From the NCBI RefSeq assembly GCF_004570845.1, contig NZ_SPQZ01000004.1, forward strand, positions 186,001 to 250,000: a DNA stretch of 64,000 bases. Direction: 5' to 3'. Positions 41,317-48,760 of the stretch are shown here, piece by piece. The position numbers and the translations under genes were made by a program. The notes below the pieces were generated by a model that saw only the letters and a list, made by a program, of their open reading frames with translations, was not told the DNA's origin and made no database searches. Source of the stretch: Orlajensenia leifsoniae. GTDB lineage: Bacteria; Actinomycetota; Actinomycetes; Actinomycetales; Microbacteriaceae. Numbering within the stretch: the first letter of the stretch is position 1; every line of letters starts with the position of its first letter.

Positions 41317-41412
41317 GCGCCTAGGGTTCCGGGATCGAGAGGTCCGACTGGTCCGAGCGGCGCCACGGCCGCTGCCAGCAGGGGCCGTCATCTGACAGGA
41401 CAAAAGCCCGGA
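41317..41412 (+). ncRNA. ykkC-class riboswitch aptamer (guanidine-I or ppGpp/PRPP subtype)
   Basis: The conserved blocks of ykkC RNAs appear in order: CTAGGGTTCC (41321-41330), GACTGGTCCGAG (41346-41357), CGCCACGG (41361-41368), and ACAAAAGCCCGG (41400-41411). The variable arm between them (GGCCGCTGCC...GGGGCC) can pair. The RNA lies 30 bases after the VOC gene and directly in front of an EamA transporter gene. Class ykkC subtype 1 binds guanidine; subtype 2 variants bind ppGpp, PRPP or nucleoside diphosphates. The transporter context favours guanidine export but does not prove it. Confidence 0.85.
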
Positions 41413-41451
41413 GGACCCCGTTCGTCGCGCCCGCGACGCACCGAAGGGTCC
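41413..41451 (+). promoter_or_regulatory. Riboswitch expression platform hiding the ribosome binding site
   Basis: GGACCC (41413-41418) pairs with GGGTCC (41446-41451), TTCG (41421) with CGAA (41442), and GTCGCG with CGCGAC at the tip. The right arm contains the AAGGG (41444-41448) that would serve the GTG start at 41453. The left arm touches the end of the aptamer, so ligand binding could free the ribosome binding site. There is no T-run, which points to translational control. Confidence 0.65.
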
Positions 41452-41452
41452 C

Positions 41453-42343
41453 GTGTCGTCGCTCGCTCTCGTCCTCGTTCTCGCTGCAGCCGTCTGCCAC
41501 GCGGCGTGGAACATCCTCGCCCACGGCGTCAGTCGCATCGGCCTGCCGTTCCTCTGGTGGGGTGCACTCGCCAGCGCGCTGATCTGGCTGCCGGTGGTCC
41601 CGTTCACCGGCGGACTCGGCACCGGCGACGTCGGCGGCTTCGTGCTCGGCGTGGTCGTGTCTGCCGTGCTGCACTGCGCCTACATGCTCGTGCTGCAGCG
41701 CGGCTACTCCACCGGCATGCTCTCGACGGTCTACGCGACAGCGCGAGGAACCGGCCCCCTCGTCACCGTGGTCGTGGCCGTGCTCGTGCTGGGGGAGCGG
41801 CCGTCCGGGTGGGCCCTTCTCGGCATCGCGGCGATCCTGGGCGGGGTCGTGGCGATCGGTCTCCTCGACCGACCGGCGGCTGGTCCGCGAGTCGCCGCGC
41901 GAACGCCGGTGCGCCGGCACCGGATCGACCCCGCGATCGCCTGGGGCATCGCGACCGGCGTCGCGATCGCGGCCTACACGCTCTGGGACGCGAACGTGGT
42001 GCGGGTGTGGGAGGTCTCTCCTGTCGCGTTCATGGTTGGATGCACGGCCGGAGAAATCGTGCTGTTCTCGGCGCTGCTCGGGCGACGGGCACGCGAGCTC
42101 GGCCCGATCTGGCGGGCGCACTGGGTGCGCATCCTGACCTTCGGCCTGCTGTCTCCGCTGTCGTACATCCTCGTGCTGTTCGCCGTGACGCTCGCGCCCG
42201 TCGCTCTCGTCGCGCCGATGCGCGAGGTCAGCGTCGTGATCGTCAGCGCCTTCGGTGCGCTCGTGCTGCGGGAGGGTCGGGGAGGGTGGCGGGTCGCGGC
42301 ATCCGTCATCGTCGTCGCCGGAGTCGTGCTGATCGGGGCCTGA
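41453..42343 (+). CDS. EamA/DMT-superfamily transporter under riboswitch control
   Basis: This 296-residue, ten-helix drug/metabolite transporter shows two EamA halves: SSLALVLVLAAAVCHAAWNI, YATARGTGPLVTVVVAVLVL and GERPSGWALLGIAAILGGVV in the first. The second has WGIATGVAIAAYTLWDANVV, AVTLAPVALVAPMREVSVVI and GEGRGGWRVAASVIVV-like repeats. Half-repeats with a conserved Pro/Arg-Glu pair are typical. The GTG start follows a hairpin that masks its ribosome binding site. Because ykkC RNAs usually control guanidine carriers of the same superfamily or nucleotide-linked genes, export of guanidine or a related cation is inferred. Confidence 0.9.
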   Translation: MSSLALVLVLAAAVCHAAWNILAHGVSRIGLPFLWWGALASALIWLPVVPFTGGLGTGDVGGFVLGVVVSAVLHCAYMLVLQRGYSTGMLSTVYATARGTGPLVTVVVAVLVLGERPSGWALLGIAAILGGVVAIGLLDRPAAGPRVAARTPVRRHRIDPAIAWGIATGVAIAAYTLWDANVVRVWEVSPVAFMVGCTAGEIVLFSALLGRRARELGPIWRAHWVRILTFGLLSPLSYILVLFAVTLAPVALVAPMREVSVVIVSAFGALVLREGRGGWRVAASVIVVAGVVLIGA

Positions 42344-42347
42344 GCGC

Positions 42348-43097
42348 CTACTCGCCGACGGGACGGATGAAGTGCTCGCCCGAGATGGCGCGACCCGAGG
42401 CCGACACCGTGAAGCGCACGATGTCGCTGCGGTACCTGTCGTCCGACGCCTCGAACACGCGGCCGTCGGCCCGTCGGGTCACGCGGCGCAGGCGCAGGAT
42501 GGGCGAGCCGGGCTCGACCTCGAGGAGCCTGCTGTCGAGCTCATCCGCTGCGACGGCGTCGATCTCGTGATCGACCTCCGTGTACGGGTGGCCGCGCTCC
42601 GCGAGGTACTCGGTGATGGAGACGGTGTCGAGGTCGATGTCGAAGAGCACCCGGCCCACCTCCTCGATGAACATCAGCCGCTCCAGCATCGTCGGGCGGC
42701 CATCGAGGAGTCGGAGACGGATGACCTCGACGACGATGTCGCCGGGCTCGATGCCGAGCATCTGGGCGTGGTCCTCGTCCGCGCGGCGGAGCGAGACCTG
42801 CTGGGTGACGGCGCCCGGCTCCGCACCCATCTCGCGTGCCCACTTCGTGAAGGGGATCGACACGTCGACGGCCTGGTGCGCCTTGCGCTTGACGACCCTG
42901 CTCGGGCGACCACGGGTCGTCTCGATCAGTCCCTCGCGGCGGAGTTCGGCCAGCGCATTGCGGATGGGGCCACGCGAGGTGTTCCACTGCTGGGCGAGCT
43001 CGCCTTCGGTCGGAACGTCGTCTCCGGGCGCGAGCTGCCCTGTCGAGATGCGTTGGCGAAGGTCGTCCGCGATCTGTTTATATACACCGAAGGTCAC
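42348..43097 (-). CDS. GntR/UTRA family regulator (PhnF-like) of the phosphonate cluster
   Basis: This 249-residue regulator (GTG start 43097) has a GntR winged helix at residues 5-70 (VYKQIADDLRQRISTGQLAP, TEGELAQQWNTSRGPIRNAL, ELRREGLIETTRGRPSRV). A UTRA effector domain follows (ITEYLAERGHPYTEVDHEID, SPILRLRRVTRRADGRVFEA, DIVRFTVS). It is divergent from phnD, with an inverted repeat and paired GTATATAA motifs between them. It is the likely phosphonate-responsive repressor of the whole cluster and of itself. Confidence 0.9.
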   Translation of the reverse strand: MTFGVYKQIADDLRQRISTGQLAPGDDVPTEGELAQQWNTSRGPIRNALAELRREGLIETTRGRPSRVVKRKAHQAVDVSIPFTKWAREMGAEPGAVTQQVSLRRADEDHAQMLGIEPGDIVVEVIRLRLLDGRPTMLERLMFIEEVGRVLFDIDLDTVSITEYLAERGHPYTEVDHEIDAVAADELDSRLLEVEPGSPILRLRRVTRRADGRVFEASDDRYRSDIVRFTVSASGRAISGEHFIRPVGE

Positions 43098-43140
43098 ATA
43101 GGCATATTACATGGGCAGTGTTGGTGGGAGCAGGCGGAAC

Positions 43141-43205
43141 TCACCGTTCACTTATGTCTACTTCTCGTGAACAATCGGTGAATGCAGACCGAGATGGGTA
43201 TATAA
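43141..43205. promoter_or_regulatory. Regulatory region between gntR and phnD
   Basis: TCACCG-TTCAC (43141-43151) mirrors GTGAA-CAAT-CGGTGA (43168-43182), an inverted repeat apart from a 4-base insertion. GTATATAA occurs at 43198-43205 and again on the minus strand at 43085-43078 near the gntR start. Both are candidate GntR sites; the second copy would give autoregulation. Confidence 0.5.
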
Positions 43206-43270
43206 CTACGCTGGCCGATGGCAGCATGTTGAGCGTCCACCACACCGGAACTCCTGCCTGAAAGGCCATC

Positions 43271-44206
43271 ATGTCCACGCGATTCTCCCGCTCCATCGTC
43301 GCCCTCCTCGGCGTCGGGGCGCTCGCCGCCACCCTCGCCGGATGCTCCGGCACCGCCGCAGCCGGCGACAGTGCGTCCAATGACACCGCAGACACCGTCT
43401 CCTACGCCGTCGACGAGAACACCATCGTGTTCGGCGTCGTGCCCGACTCCGTCGACACCGAGACCAACTACCAGCCGCTCATGGACTACATCGCGCAGGA
43501 GACCGGCAAGAAGGTCGACTACCACGAGTCGACCGACTACGCAGCGCTCATCGAGGCCGCGGTCGCGGGCAAGATCGACGTCGCCTCCTTCTCCGGCTTC
43601 ACCTACGTCACCGCCAAGAACAACGGCGCCGCCATCACCCCGATCTCGTCGATCATCACCGCGGAGGGACAGGAGCCCGGGTACTACTCGCAGGCCATCG
43701 TCCCCACGGGGAGCGACATCACAGACCTGGCCGGCTTCAAGGGCAAGAAGGTCTGCTTCGTCGACCCGTCGTCGACCTCGGGCTACCTGTTCCCCAGCTA
43801 CAACCTGCTGAACGAAGGTATCGACCCCGAGACCGACGTCACCCCCGTCTTCGCGGGCAAGCACGATGTCAGTGTCACCAAGGTCGGCGAGGGCGTCGAG
43901 TGCGAGGCGGGCTTCGCCGAGGACAGCGAGGTCGCCAAGAGCGACAAGGTGACGGTCGTCGCCGAGACGATGGTTCCCGGTGCGCCGATCGTGGTGTCCG
44001 ACACCCTGCCCGAGGACCTCAAGACGACGCTGACCGACGTGCTCAGCGAGGTCACCATCGACGACATCATCGCCTCGGGCGTGAAGGGCGCCGACAGCGA
44101 CGGGTTCCGCAGCGTGTTCTACGCCACGTCGCCTGTCGACGACGCGTACTACGACACGATCCGCGACATCTGCGAGAAGACGAACGCGGACCAGTGCCAG
44201 GGCTGA
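43271..44206 (+). CDS. phnD: Phosphonate ABC transporter substrate-binding lipoprotein
   Basis: This 311-residue lipoprotein has lipobox LAGC (Cys25) and a PhnD-type binding fold: TIVFGVVPDSVDTETNYQPL, MDYIAQETGKKVDYHES, TDYAALIEAAVAGKIDVASF, KVCFVDPSSTSGYLFPSYNL and HDVSVTKVGEGVECEAG. The SST phosphate-binding loop is intact. It binds phosphonates (or phosphite) outside the membrane. It is the first gene of the catabolic operon, with ATG 43271 behind GAAAGG; 48 bases separate it from phnC. Confidence 0.92.
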   Translation: MSTRFSRSIVALLGVGALAATLAGCSGTAAAGDSASNDTADTVSYAVDENTIVFGVVPDSVDTETNYQPLMDYIAQETGKKVDYHESTDYAALIEAAVAGKIDVASFSGFTYVTAKNNGAAITPISSIITAEGQEPGYYSQAIVPTGSDITDLAGFKGKKVCFVDPSSTSGYLFPSYNLLNEGIDPETDVTPVFAGKHDVSVTKVGEGVECEAGFAEDSEVAKSDKVTVVAETMVPGAPIVVSDTLPEDLKTTLTDVLSEVTIDDIIASGVKGADSDGFRSVFYATSPVDDAYYDTIRDICEKTNADQCQG

Positions 44207-44254
44207 CGCCCGATCACTGAGCAGTAGCGCACGAGCACGGAACCGGAGAAGGTC

Positions 44255-45079
44255 ATGAGCAAGGCATCAGTCATCGAGGTCGCGGGACTCACGAAGGAGT
44301 TCGGGCGCACAGTCGCTCTGCACGATGTCGCGCTCGGGGTCCAACCCGGCGAGATCGTCGTTCTGCTCGGCCTCTCGGGGTCGGGGAAATCGACGCTGCT
44401 TCGGCAACTCGTCGGACTCGAGACCACCACCTCCGGGTCAGTGCGCGTCCTCGGCGAGGAGGTGCCGTCTCTCGGCGGACGGCGCCTCCGCGCTCTGCGC
44501 AGCCGCATCGGCTTCGTCTTCCAGCAGTTCGAACTCGTCGGGTCGCTCACCGTGCTGGAGAACGTGCTCACGGGTGCGCTCGCCGGGCTCAGGGGGCCGC
44601 GACTCGGGCTCTGGGCCTATCCGCGGCGCCTGAAGCTCGTGGCGCTCGGACACCTCGACAGGGTGGGGCTGCTCGATCGTGCCTACCAGCGCGCAGACAC
44701 CCTGTCGGGAGGTCAGCAGCAGCGCGTGGCCATCGCCCGTGCGCTGATGCAGAACCCCGAGATCCTGCTCGCCGACGAGCCCGTCGCCTCTCTCGACCCC
44801 GAGTCGAGCGACCAGGTCATGAACCTCATCCGCGAGATCGCGATGGAAGCCGGACTCACCGTGGTGTGCAGCCTGCACCAGGTCGACCTCGCCCTCTCCT
44901 GGGCCGATCGCATCGTCGGGCTCCGTCACGGAGAGGTCGTGCTCGACACGTCCGTCGAGGGCCTCTCGAAGGCGCAGGTGATGGAGGTCTACGGCCGTGT
45001 CGCCACGTCGACCAGCGAGCTCGAGGCGATCACCGTGGAACTCGCGGAATCCACCCAGCATCGAACGGTCGTCGGCTGA
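44255..45079 (+). CDS. phnC: Phosphonate ABC transporter ATPase
   Basis: This 274-residue ABC ATPase has Walker A GLSGSGKST (39-47), signature LSGGQQQRVAIARALMQNP, and Walker B ILLADEPVASLDPES with the switch histidine in VVCSLHQVDLA. CSLHQ and the LGLWAYPRRLKLVALGHLDR insert before the signature are typical of PhnC. ATG 44255 follows GGAGAAGG. Its stop overlaps the permease start (TGATG). It powers phosphonate import. Confidence 0.93.
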   Translation: MSKASVIEVAGLTKEFGRTVALHDVALGVQPGEIVVLLGLSGSGKSTLLRQLVGLETTTSGSVRVLGEEVPSLGGRRLRALRSRIGFVFQQFELVGSLTVLENVLTGALAGLRGPRLGLWAYPRRLKLVALGHLDRVGLLDRAYQRADTLSGGQQQRVAIARALMQNPEILLADEPVASLDPESSDQVMNLIREIAMEAGLTVVCSLHQVDLALSWADRIVGLRHGEVVLDTSVEGLSKAQVMEVYGRVATSTSELEAITVELAESTQHRTVVG

Positions 45080-46866
45080 TGTCGACCATCACGGCTCCGG
45101 CCCCGCCGCCGCTCGCGCCGAGCCCCGGCCCATCGATCGCCGAGCGGGCGCCCAAGCGCGTCATCTCGCCCGAGCGTGTCGCTGCCGCATCCACTCTCCT
45201 GGTGATCGTCGGTCTCGCCGTCGTCGCCGTCGCCGAATCGGGCATCTCCCTTCCGGGGATGATCGAGAGTTGGAGCCACGCCGAGCGCTTCTTCGCCCGC
45301 GTCGGGAGCATCACCTTCCCCGAACCGGCTGAACTCCTCTACCTCACCGCGCTCACCGTCGGCCTCGTGCTCTGCGGCACCCTGCTCGCCGCCGTGATCT
45401 CCGTGCCCGTCGCGTACATCGCCGCCTCGAACACCACGCCCGGGCCGGCCTGGCGCGCCGCCGGCCGGTTCATCACCGTGATCACGCGGGCGGTGCCCGA
45501 CGTCGTTCTCGCCATGGTCTTCGTGCTCATGTTCTCGATCGGTTCGCTGCCCGGCATCCTCGCCATCGGCATCCACTCCATCGGAATGATCTCGAAGCTG
45601 TTCGCCGACGCCATCGAACAGATCGACGAGGGCCCGCGGATGGCGATCCGGGCGGCCGGCGGATCGAAGTTCCAGCAGTTCACGAGCGGCATCCTTCCGC
45701 AGGTTCTTCCGTCCTGGGTCGCGACGGTGCTGCATCGCAACGACATCAACCTGCGCGGCTCCGTCGTGCTCGGCTACGTCGGCGTCGCAGGCCTCGGCCT
45801 GGAGATGTCGTACGCCTTCAAGTCGCTGAACTACTCGCTCGGACTCGGGATCGCCCTCGTCATCTTCGCTCTCTGCGTCGCGATGGAGATCGTCTCCAGC
45901 GTGGTGCGCCGCGCGATGCTCGGCATCCAGCCGAGCGGTCGTGGTCTCGGCGACAGGGTCGTGCGCGGAGTGACGGATGCGCGGGCAGCACGCTCGTCTC
46001 GGCGAACGGATGCGGCTCGCTCAGGCGCTCCAACGTCCGGTCCGGGGCTCGCCTCGACGGCGGCATCCGGAGACCTCGAGGCGGCCCTCCGCCGCCCCTG
46101 GACCGGGTCGCGCGTTCGCAACACCGTCTGGGGCTGGACGGCGGTCGCCGTTGTGGTCGGCAGTGTACTGATCTGCGACATCCACTGGGGAGACCTCGTG
46201 ACGTTCTGGGCGAAGGTCCCGGCCATCGCCGCCCAGTTCTGGCCGCCGAGCTTCGGGAACTACGAGGCCTCGACCCTCGTCGCCGCAATGGGGGCGACCA
46301 TCGGCATCGCGCTGGCCGCCACCCTGCTCTCGTTCGCGTTCTCAGTTCTCATCGGCTCCCTGGCCGCGCGGAACGTGGCGCCCAACGGCGCCGTGCGCTC
46401 ATCGATGCGGCTGGTGCTCGTGATCATCCGCGGCGTGCCCGAGATCATCCTGGCGATCGTCCTGATCGTCATCACCGGACTCGGCAGTCAGGCCGGAACC
46501 ATCGCGCTGGCGTTCGGCGGCATCGGGCTGCTCGGCAAGCTGATCGCCGACTCCTTCGAGGAGGTCGCGTCCGGCCCCGAGCGGGCGCTCCGGGCCGCCG
46601 GGGCGACGCGTGGCCAGGTGTACGCATCCGCGACCCTGCCACAGGGCAGACGGGCCCTTCTCGGCCACAGCTTCTACCTGCTCGACTCGAACATCCGCTG
46701 CGCGACGATTCTCGGGATCGTCGGCGGCGGCGGGGTCGGCTACTACCTGCTGAACGCCGGCCAGGGCTCGAACTACGCCGTGGTCACGACGATCGTGCTG
46801 ATGATCCTCGCCACCGTGCTCATCGTCGAAGGCCTGGCCGTGTGGATGCGGCGGGTGTTCCGATGA
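45079..46866 (+). CDS. phnE: Fused two-domain phosphonate ABC permease (PhnE-PhnE)
   Basis: The product (595 residues) carries two complete MetI-like permease domains in one chain, each ending in an EAA loop: AIRAAGGSKFQQFTSGILPQ in the first (about 190-210) and ALRAAGATRGQVYASATLPQ in the second (about 500-520). A variable, Ser/Arg/Ala-rich linker (about 295-345) joins them. PhnE is usually encoded as one or two separate genes; a covalent heterodimer is less common. Each half has about 6 helices. ATG 45079 overlaps phnC by one base. Confidence 0.9.
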   Translation: MSTITAPAPPPLAPSPGPSIAERAPKRVISPERVAAASTLLVIVGLAVVAVAESGISLPGMIESWSHAERFFARVGSITFPEPAELLYLTALTVGLVLCGTLLAAVISVPVAYIAASNTTPGPAWRAAGRFITVITRAVPDVVLAMVFVLMFSIGSLPGILAIGIHSIGMISKLFADAIEQIDEGPRMAIRAAGGSKFQQFTSGILPQVLPSWVATVLHRNDINLRGSVVLGYVGVAGLGLEMSYAFKSLNYSLGLGIALVIFALCVAMEIVSSVVRRAMLGIQPSGRGLGDRVVRGVTDARAARSSRRTDAARSGAPTSGPGLASTAASGDLEAALRRPWTGSRVRNTVWGWTAVAVVVGSVLICDIHWGDLVTFWAKVPAIAAQFWPPSFGNYEASTLVAAMGATIGIALAATLLSFAFSVLIGSLAARNVAPNGAVRSSMRLVLVIIRGVPEIILAIVLIVITGLGSQAGTIALAFGGIGLLGKLIADSFEEVASGPERALRAAGATRGQVYASATLPQGRRALLGHSFYLLDSNIRCATILGIVGGGGVGYYLLNAGQGSNYAVVTTIVLMILATVLIVEGLAVWMRRVFR

Positions 46867-48020
46867 GCGCCACGGCGGAGCGCGGCTACGACGTCGCCGT
46901 GGTCGGCTCGGGCATCATCGGGCTGGGAATCGCCCTCGCCGCGCGCGCCCGCGGGCAGCGCGTGATCGTCTTCGACCGGGGGAGCGAGCCGACCGGCGCG
47001 TCGGTGCGCAACTTCGGCCACCTCTGCTTCACGCCCCAGCACGGCATCGCTCGGGACTTCGCCTTCGCCTCGCGTGCGCTGTGGTTGACCCTCGCGGCCG
47101 AAGCCGGCGTCTGGCTGCGGCAGTCGGGAACCCTCGTCGCCGCTCGCCATGACGATGAACTCGCCGTGCTCGCTGAGTTCGCTGCAATGCGCGACGACGA
47201 GGTGGAGTTGTTGACCGCTGCGCAGGCCGCCGAACGGATGCCGCTCGCCCCGGGCACGGCCGTGGGCGGAGCGTTCCTGCCGCTCGACCTGCAGGTGAAC
47301 CCACGACAGGCCGTCGCAGCGATCGCCGCGCATCTGGCCCGCCAGGGCGTCGAGTTCCGCTACCGCACCTCCGTCGGCTCCGTGCGAGACGGACGGGTCG
47401 AGACGAGTCGCGGAGCCGTCGAGGCACGCGAGATCATCGTCGCTGCGAACCACGACCTCGACCTGCTCTTCCCCGACCTCGCCGAGCAGCAGGGCATCCA
47501 GAGGTGCGGCCTCGACATGCTGCGCGTCTCGACGAACCTGCGCGCGCCCCTGACGGCGCCCCTTCTCACCGGCTGGTCTCTCGTTCGTTACGGCGGGTTC
47601 ACGGCGACCGCGGCGGCGACGGCTCTGCGCGACCGCCTGCACTCAGAGGATCCGACGCTGGCGGCACTCGACCTCAACCAGATGTACACGCAACTGCCCG
47701 ATGGCTCGCTCATCGTCGGAGACACGCACTACCGCGGCACCGCGATCGCTCCGTTCCAGAGTGAGGCCTCCTTCGACGCATTGCTCGCCATCACGCGCGA
47801 GCTCTTCGGCGTCACCGACCTCCGCGTGCTGGAGCGTTGGCAGGGCGTGTACGCGAGCGGGCCGAACGACTTCCTGATCGACCAGCCCGAACCCGGAGTG
47901 AGCGTGCTCGCGGCGACGACGGGCATCGGCATGACCACCGGACTCGGACTCGCCGAACACCTGGTCGCCGGCCTCCTCGGCGGGGGCGCCATCTCATCCA
48001 CCCTGAAAGGAACAGCATGA
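46863..48020 (+). CDS. Phosphonate-associated FAD-dependent oxidoreductase (TIGR03364, HpnW type)
   Basis: This 385-residue DAO-family flavoenzyme has the dinucleotide motif VAVVGSGIIGLGIALAARAR near residues 11-30, SVRNFGHLCFTPQHG, DLQVNPRQAVAAIAAHLARQ and the C-terminal SVLAATTGIGMTTGLGLAEH. These are the marks of the TIGR03364 group found beside phosphonate transporters. Related FAD enzymes oxidise N-alkylated 2-aminoethylphosphonates to phosphonoacetaldehyde; that would feed the next gene product. ATG 46863 overlaps the permease stop (ATGA) and its own stop overlaps the next start. Confidence 0.88.
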   Translation: MSATAERGYDVAVVGSGIIGLGIALAARARGQRVIVFDRGSEPTGASVRNFGHLCFTPQHGIARDFAFASRALWLTLAAEAGVWLRQSGTLVAARHDDELAVLAEFAAMRDDEVELLTAAQAAERMPLAPGTAVGGAFLPLDLQVNPRQAVAAIAAHLARQGVEFRYRTSVGSVRDGRVETSRGAVEAREIIVAANHDLDLLFPDLAEQQGIQRCGLDMLRVSTNLRAPLTAPLLTGWSLVRYGGFTATAAATALRDRLHSEDPTLAALDLNQMYTQLPDGSLIVGDTHYRGTAIAPFQSEASFDALLAITRELFGVTDLRVLERWQGVYASGPNDFLIDQPEPGVSVLAATTGIGMTTGLGLAEHLVAGLLGGGAISSTLKGTA

Positions 48021-48754
48021 CAACCGCAACCACCACCCCCGAGACCCGGGCAGTGACGCCGCTGCGATCCTGGGCAGACGTCGAGCTCATCGTGCTCGAC
48101 ATGGCCGGAACCACCGTCAGCGACGACGGCGCCGTCGAGCAGGCCTTCGCCCTCGCGGCCGAGCGCAGCGGCATCGGTGCCGGTTCCGACTTCGAGGCCT
48201 CGCTGCAATACGTGCGCGACACCATGGGACAGTCGAAGATCGACGTCTTCCGGGTGCTCGCCGACGGCGATGAGGCCGCTGCGGAACGCGGGAACGCCGC
48301 CTTCGAGGGGGCCTACGCCGAGATCGTCGCCCGCGACGGCGTGGCCGGGGTGGACGGAGCCGCTGACGTCATCCGTGAGCTGAGCGCCGCCGGAGCATCC
48401 GTCGTCTTCACCACGGGCTTCGCACCCGCGACGCGCGACGCCGTGCTCGACGCCCTCGGCTGGCAGGATCTCGCCGAATTCGCCCTCTCGCCCGTCGACG
48501 CCGGCCGCGGTCGCCCGCACCCCGACCTCCCGTTGACCGCCCTGCTCCGCACTGGCGCGCCGAGTGTGGCCTCGATGGTCGTCGTCGGCGACACGCGGAG
48601 CGACGTCGAAGCGGGCACCCGCGCCGGCGCGGGTCTCGTCGTGGGTGTGCTCACCGGCGCGCACGACCGGGCCGCGCTGACTGAAGCCGGTGCCGACGCC
48701 GTGATCTCCAGCATCCGGGAGCTGCCCGCCCTTCTCGGCCTGCGGGGCGAGTAG
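48017..48754 (+). CDS. Phosphonatase-like HAD hydrolase (TIGR03351, PhnX-like)
   Basis: This 245-residue haloacid dehalogenase-fold enzyme has motif 1 LIVLDMAGTTVSDDG (nucleophile Asp in DMAGTT), motif 2 SVVFTTGFAPATRDAVLDAL, GRGRPHPDLPLTALL and the acidic motif VVVGDTRSDVEAGTRAGAG. PhnX cleaves the C-P bond of phosphonoacetaldehyde to acetaldehyde and phosphate using a Schiff-base lysine in the cap. This subfamily lacks a clear counterpart of that lysine, so its substrate may differ (a related phosphonate or phosphate ester). It is fully coupled to its neighbours by 4-base overlap upstream and a 6-base gap downstream. Confidence 0.88.
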   Translation: MTTATTTPETRAVTPLRSWADVELIVLDMAGTTVSDDGAVEQAFALAAERSGIGAGSDFEASLQYVRDTMGQSKIDVFRVLADGDEAAAERGNAAFEGAYAEIVARDGVAGVDGAADVIRELSAAGASVVFTTGFAPATRDAVLDALGWQDLAEFALSPVDAGRGRPHPDLPLTALLRTGAPSVASMVVVGDTRSDVEAGTRAGAGLVVGVLTGAHDRAALTEAGADAVISSIRELPALLGLRGE

Positions 48755-48760
48755 TCCTCG

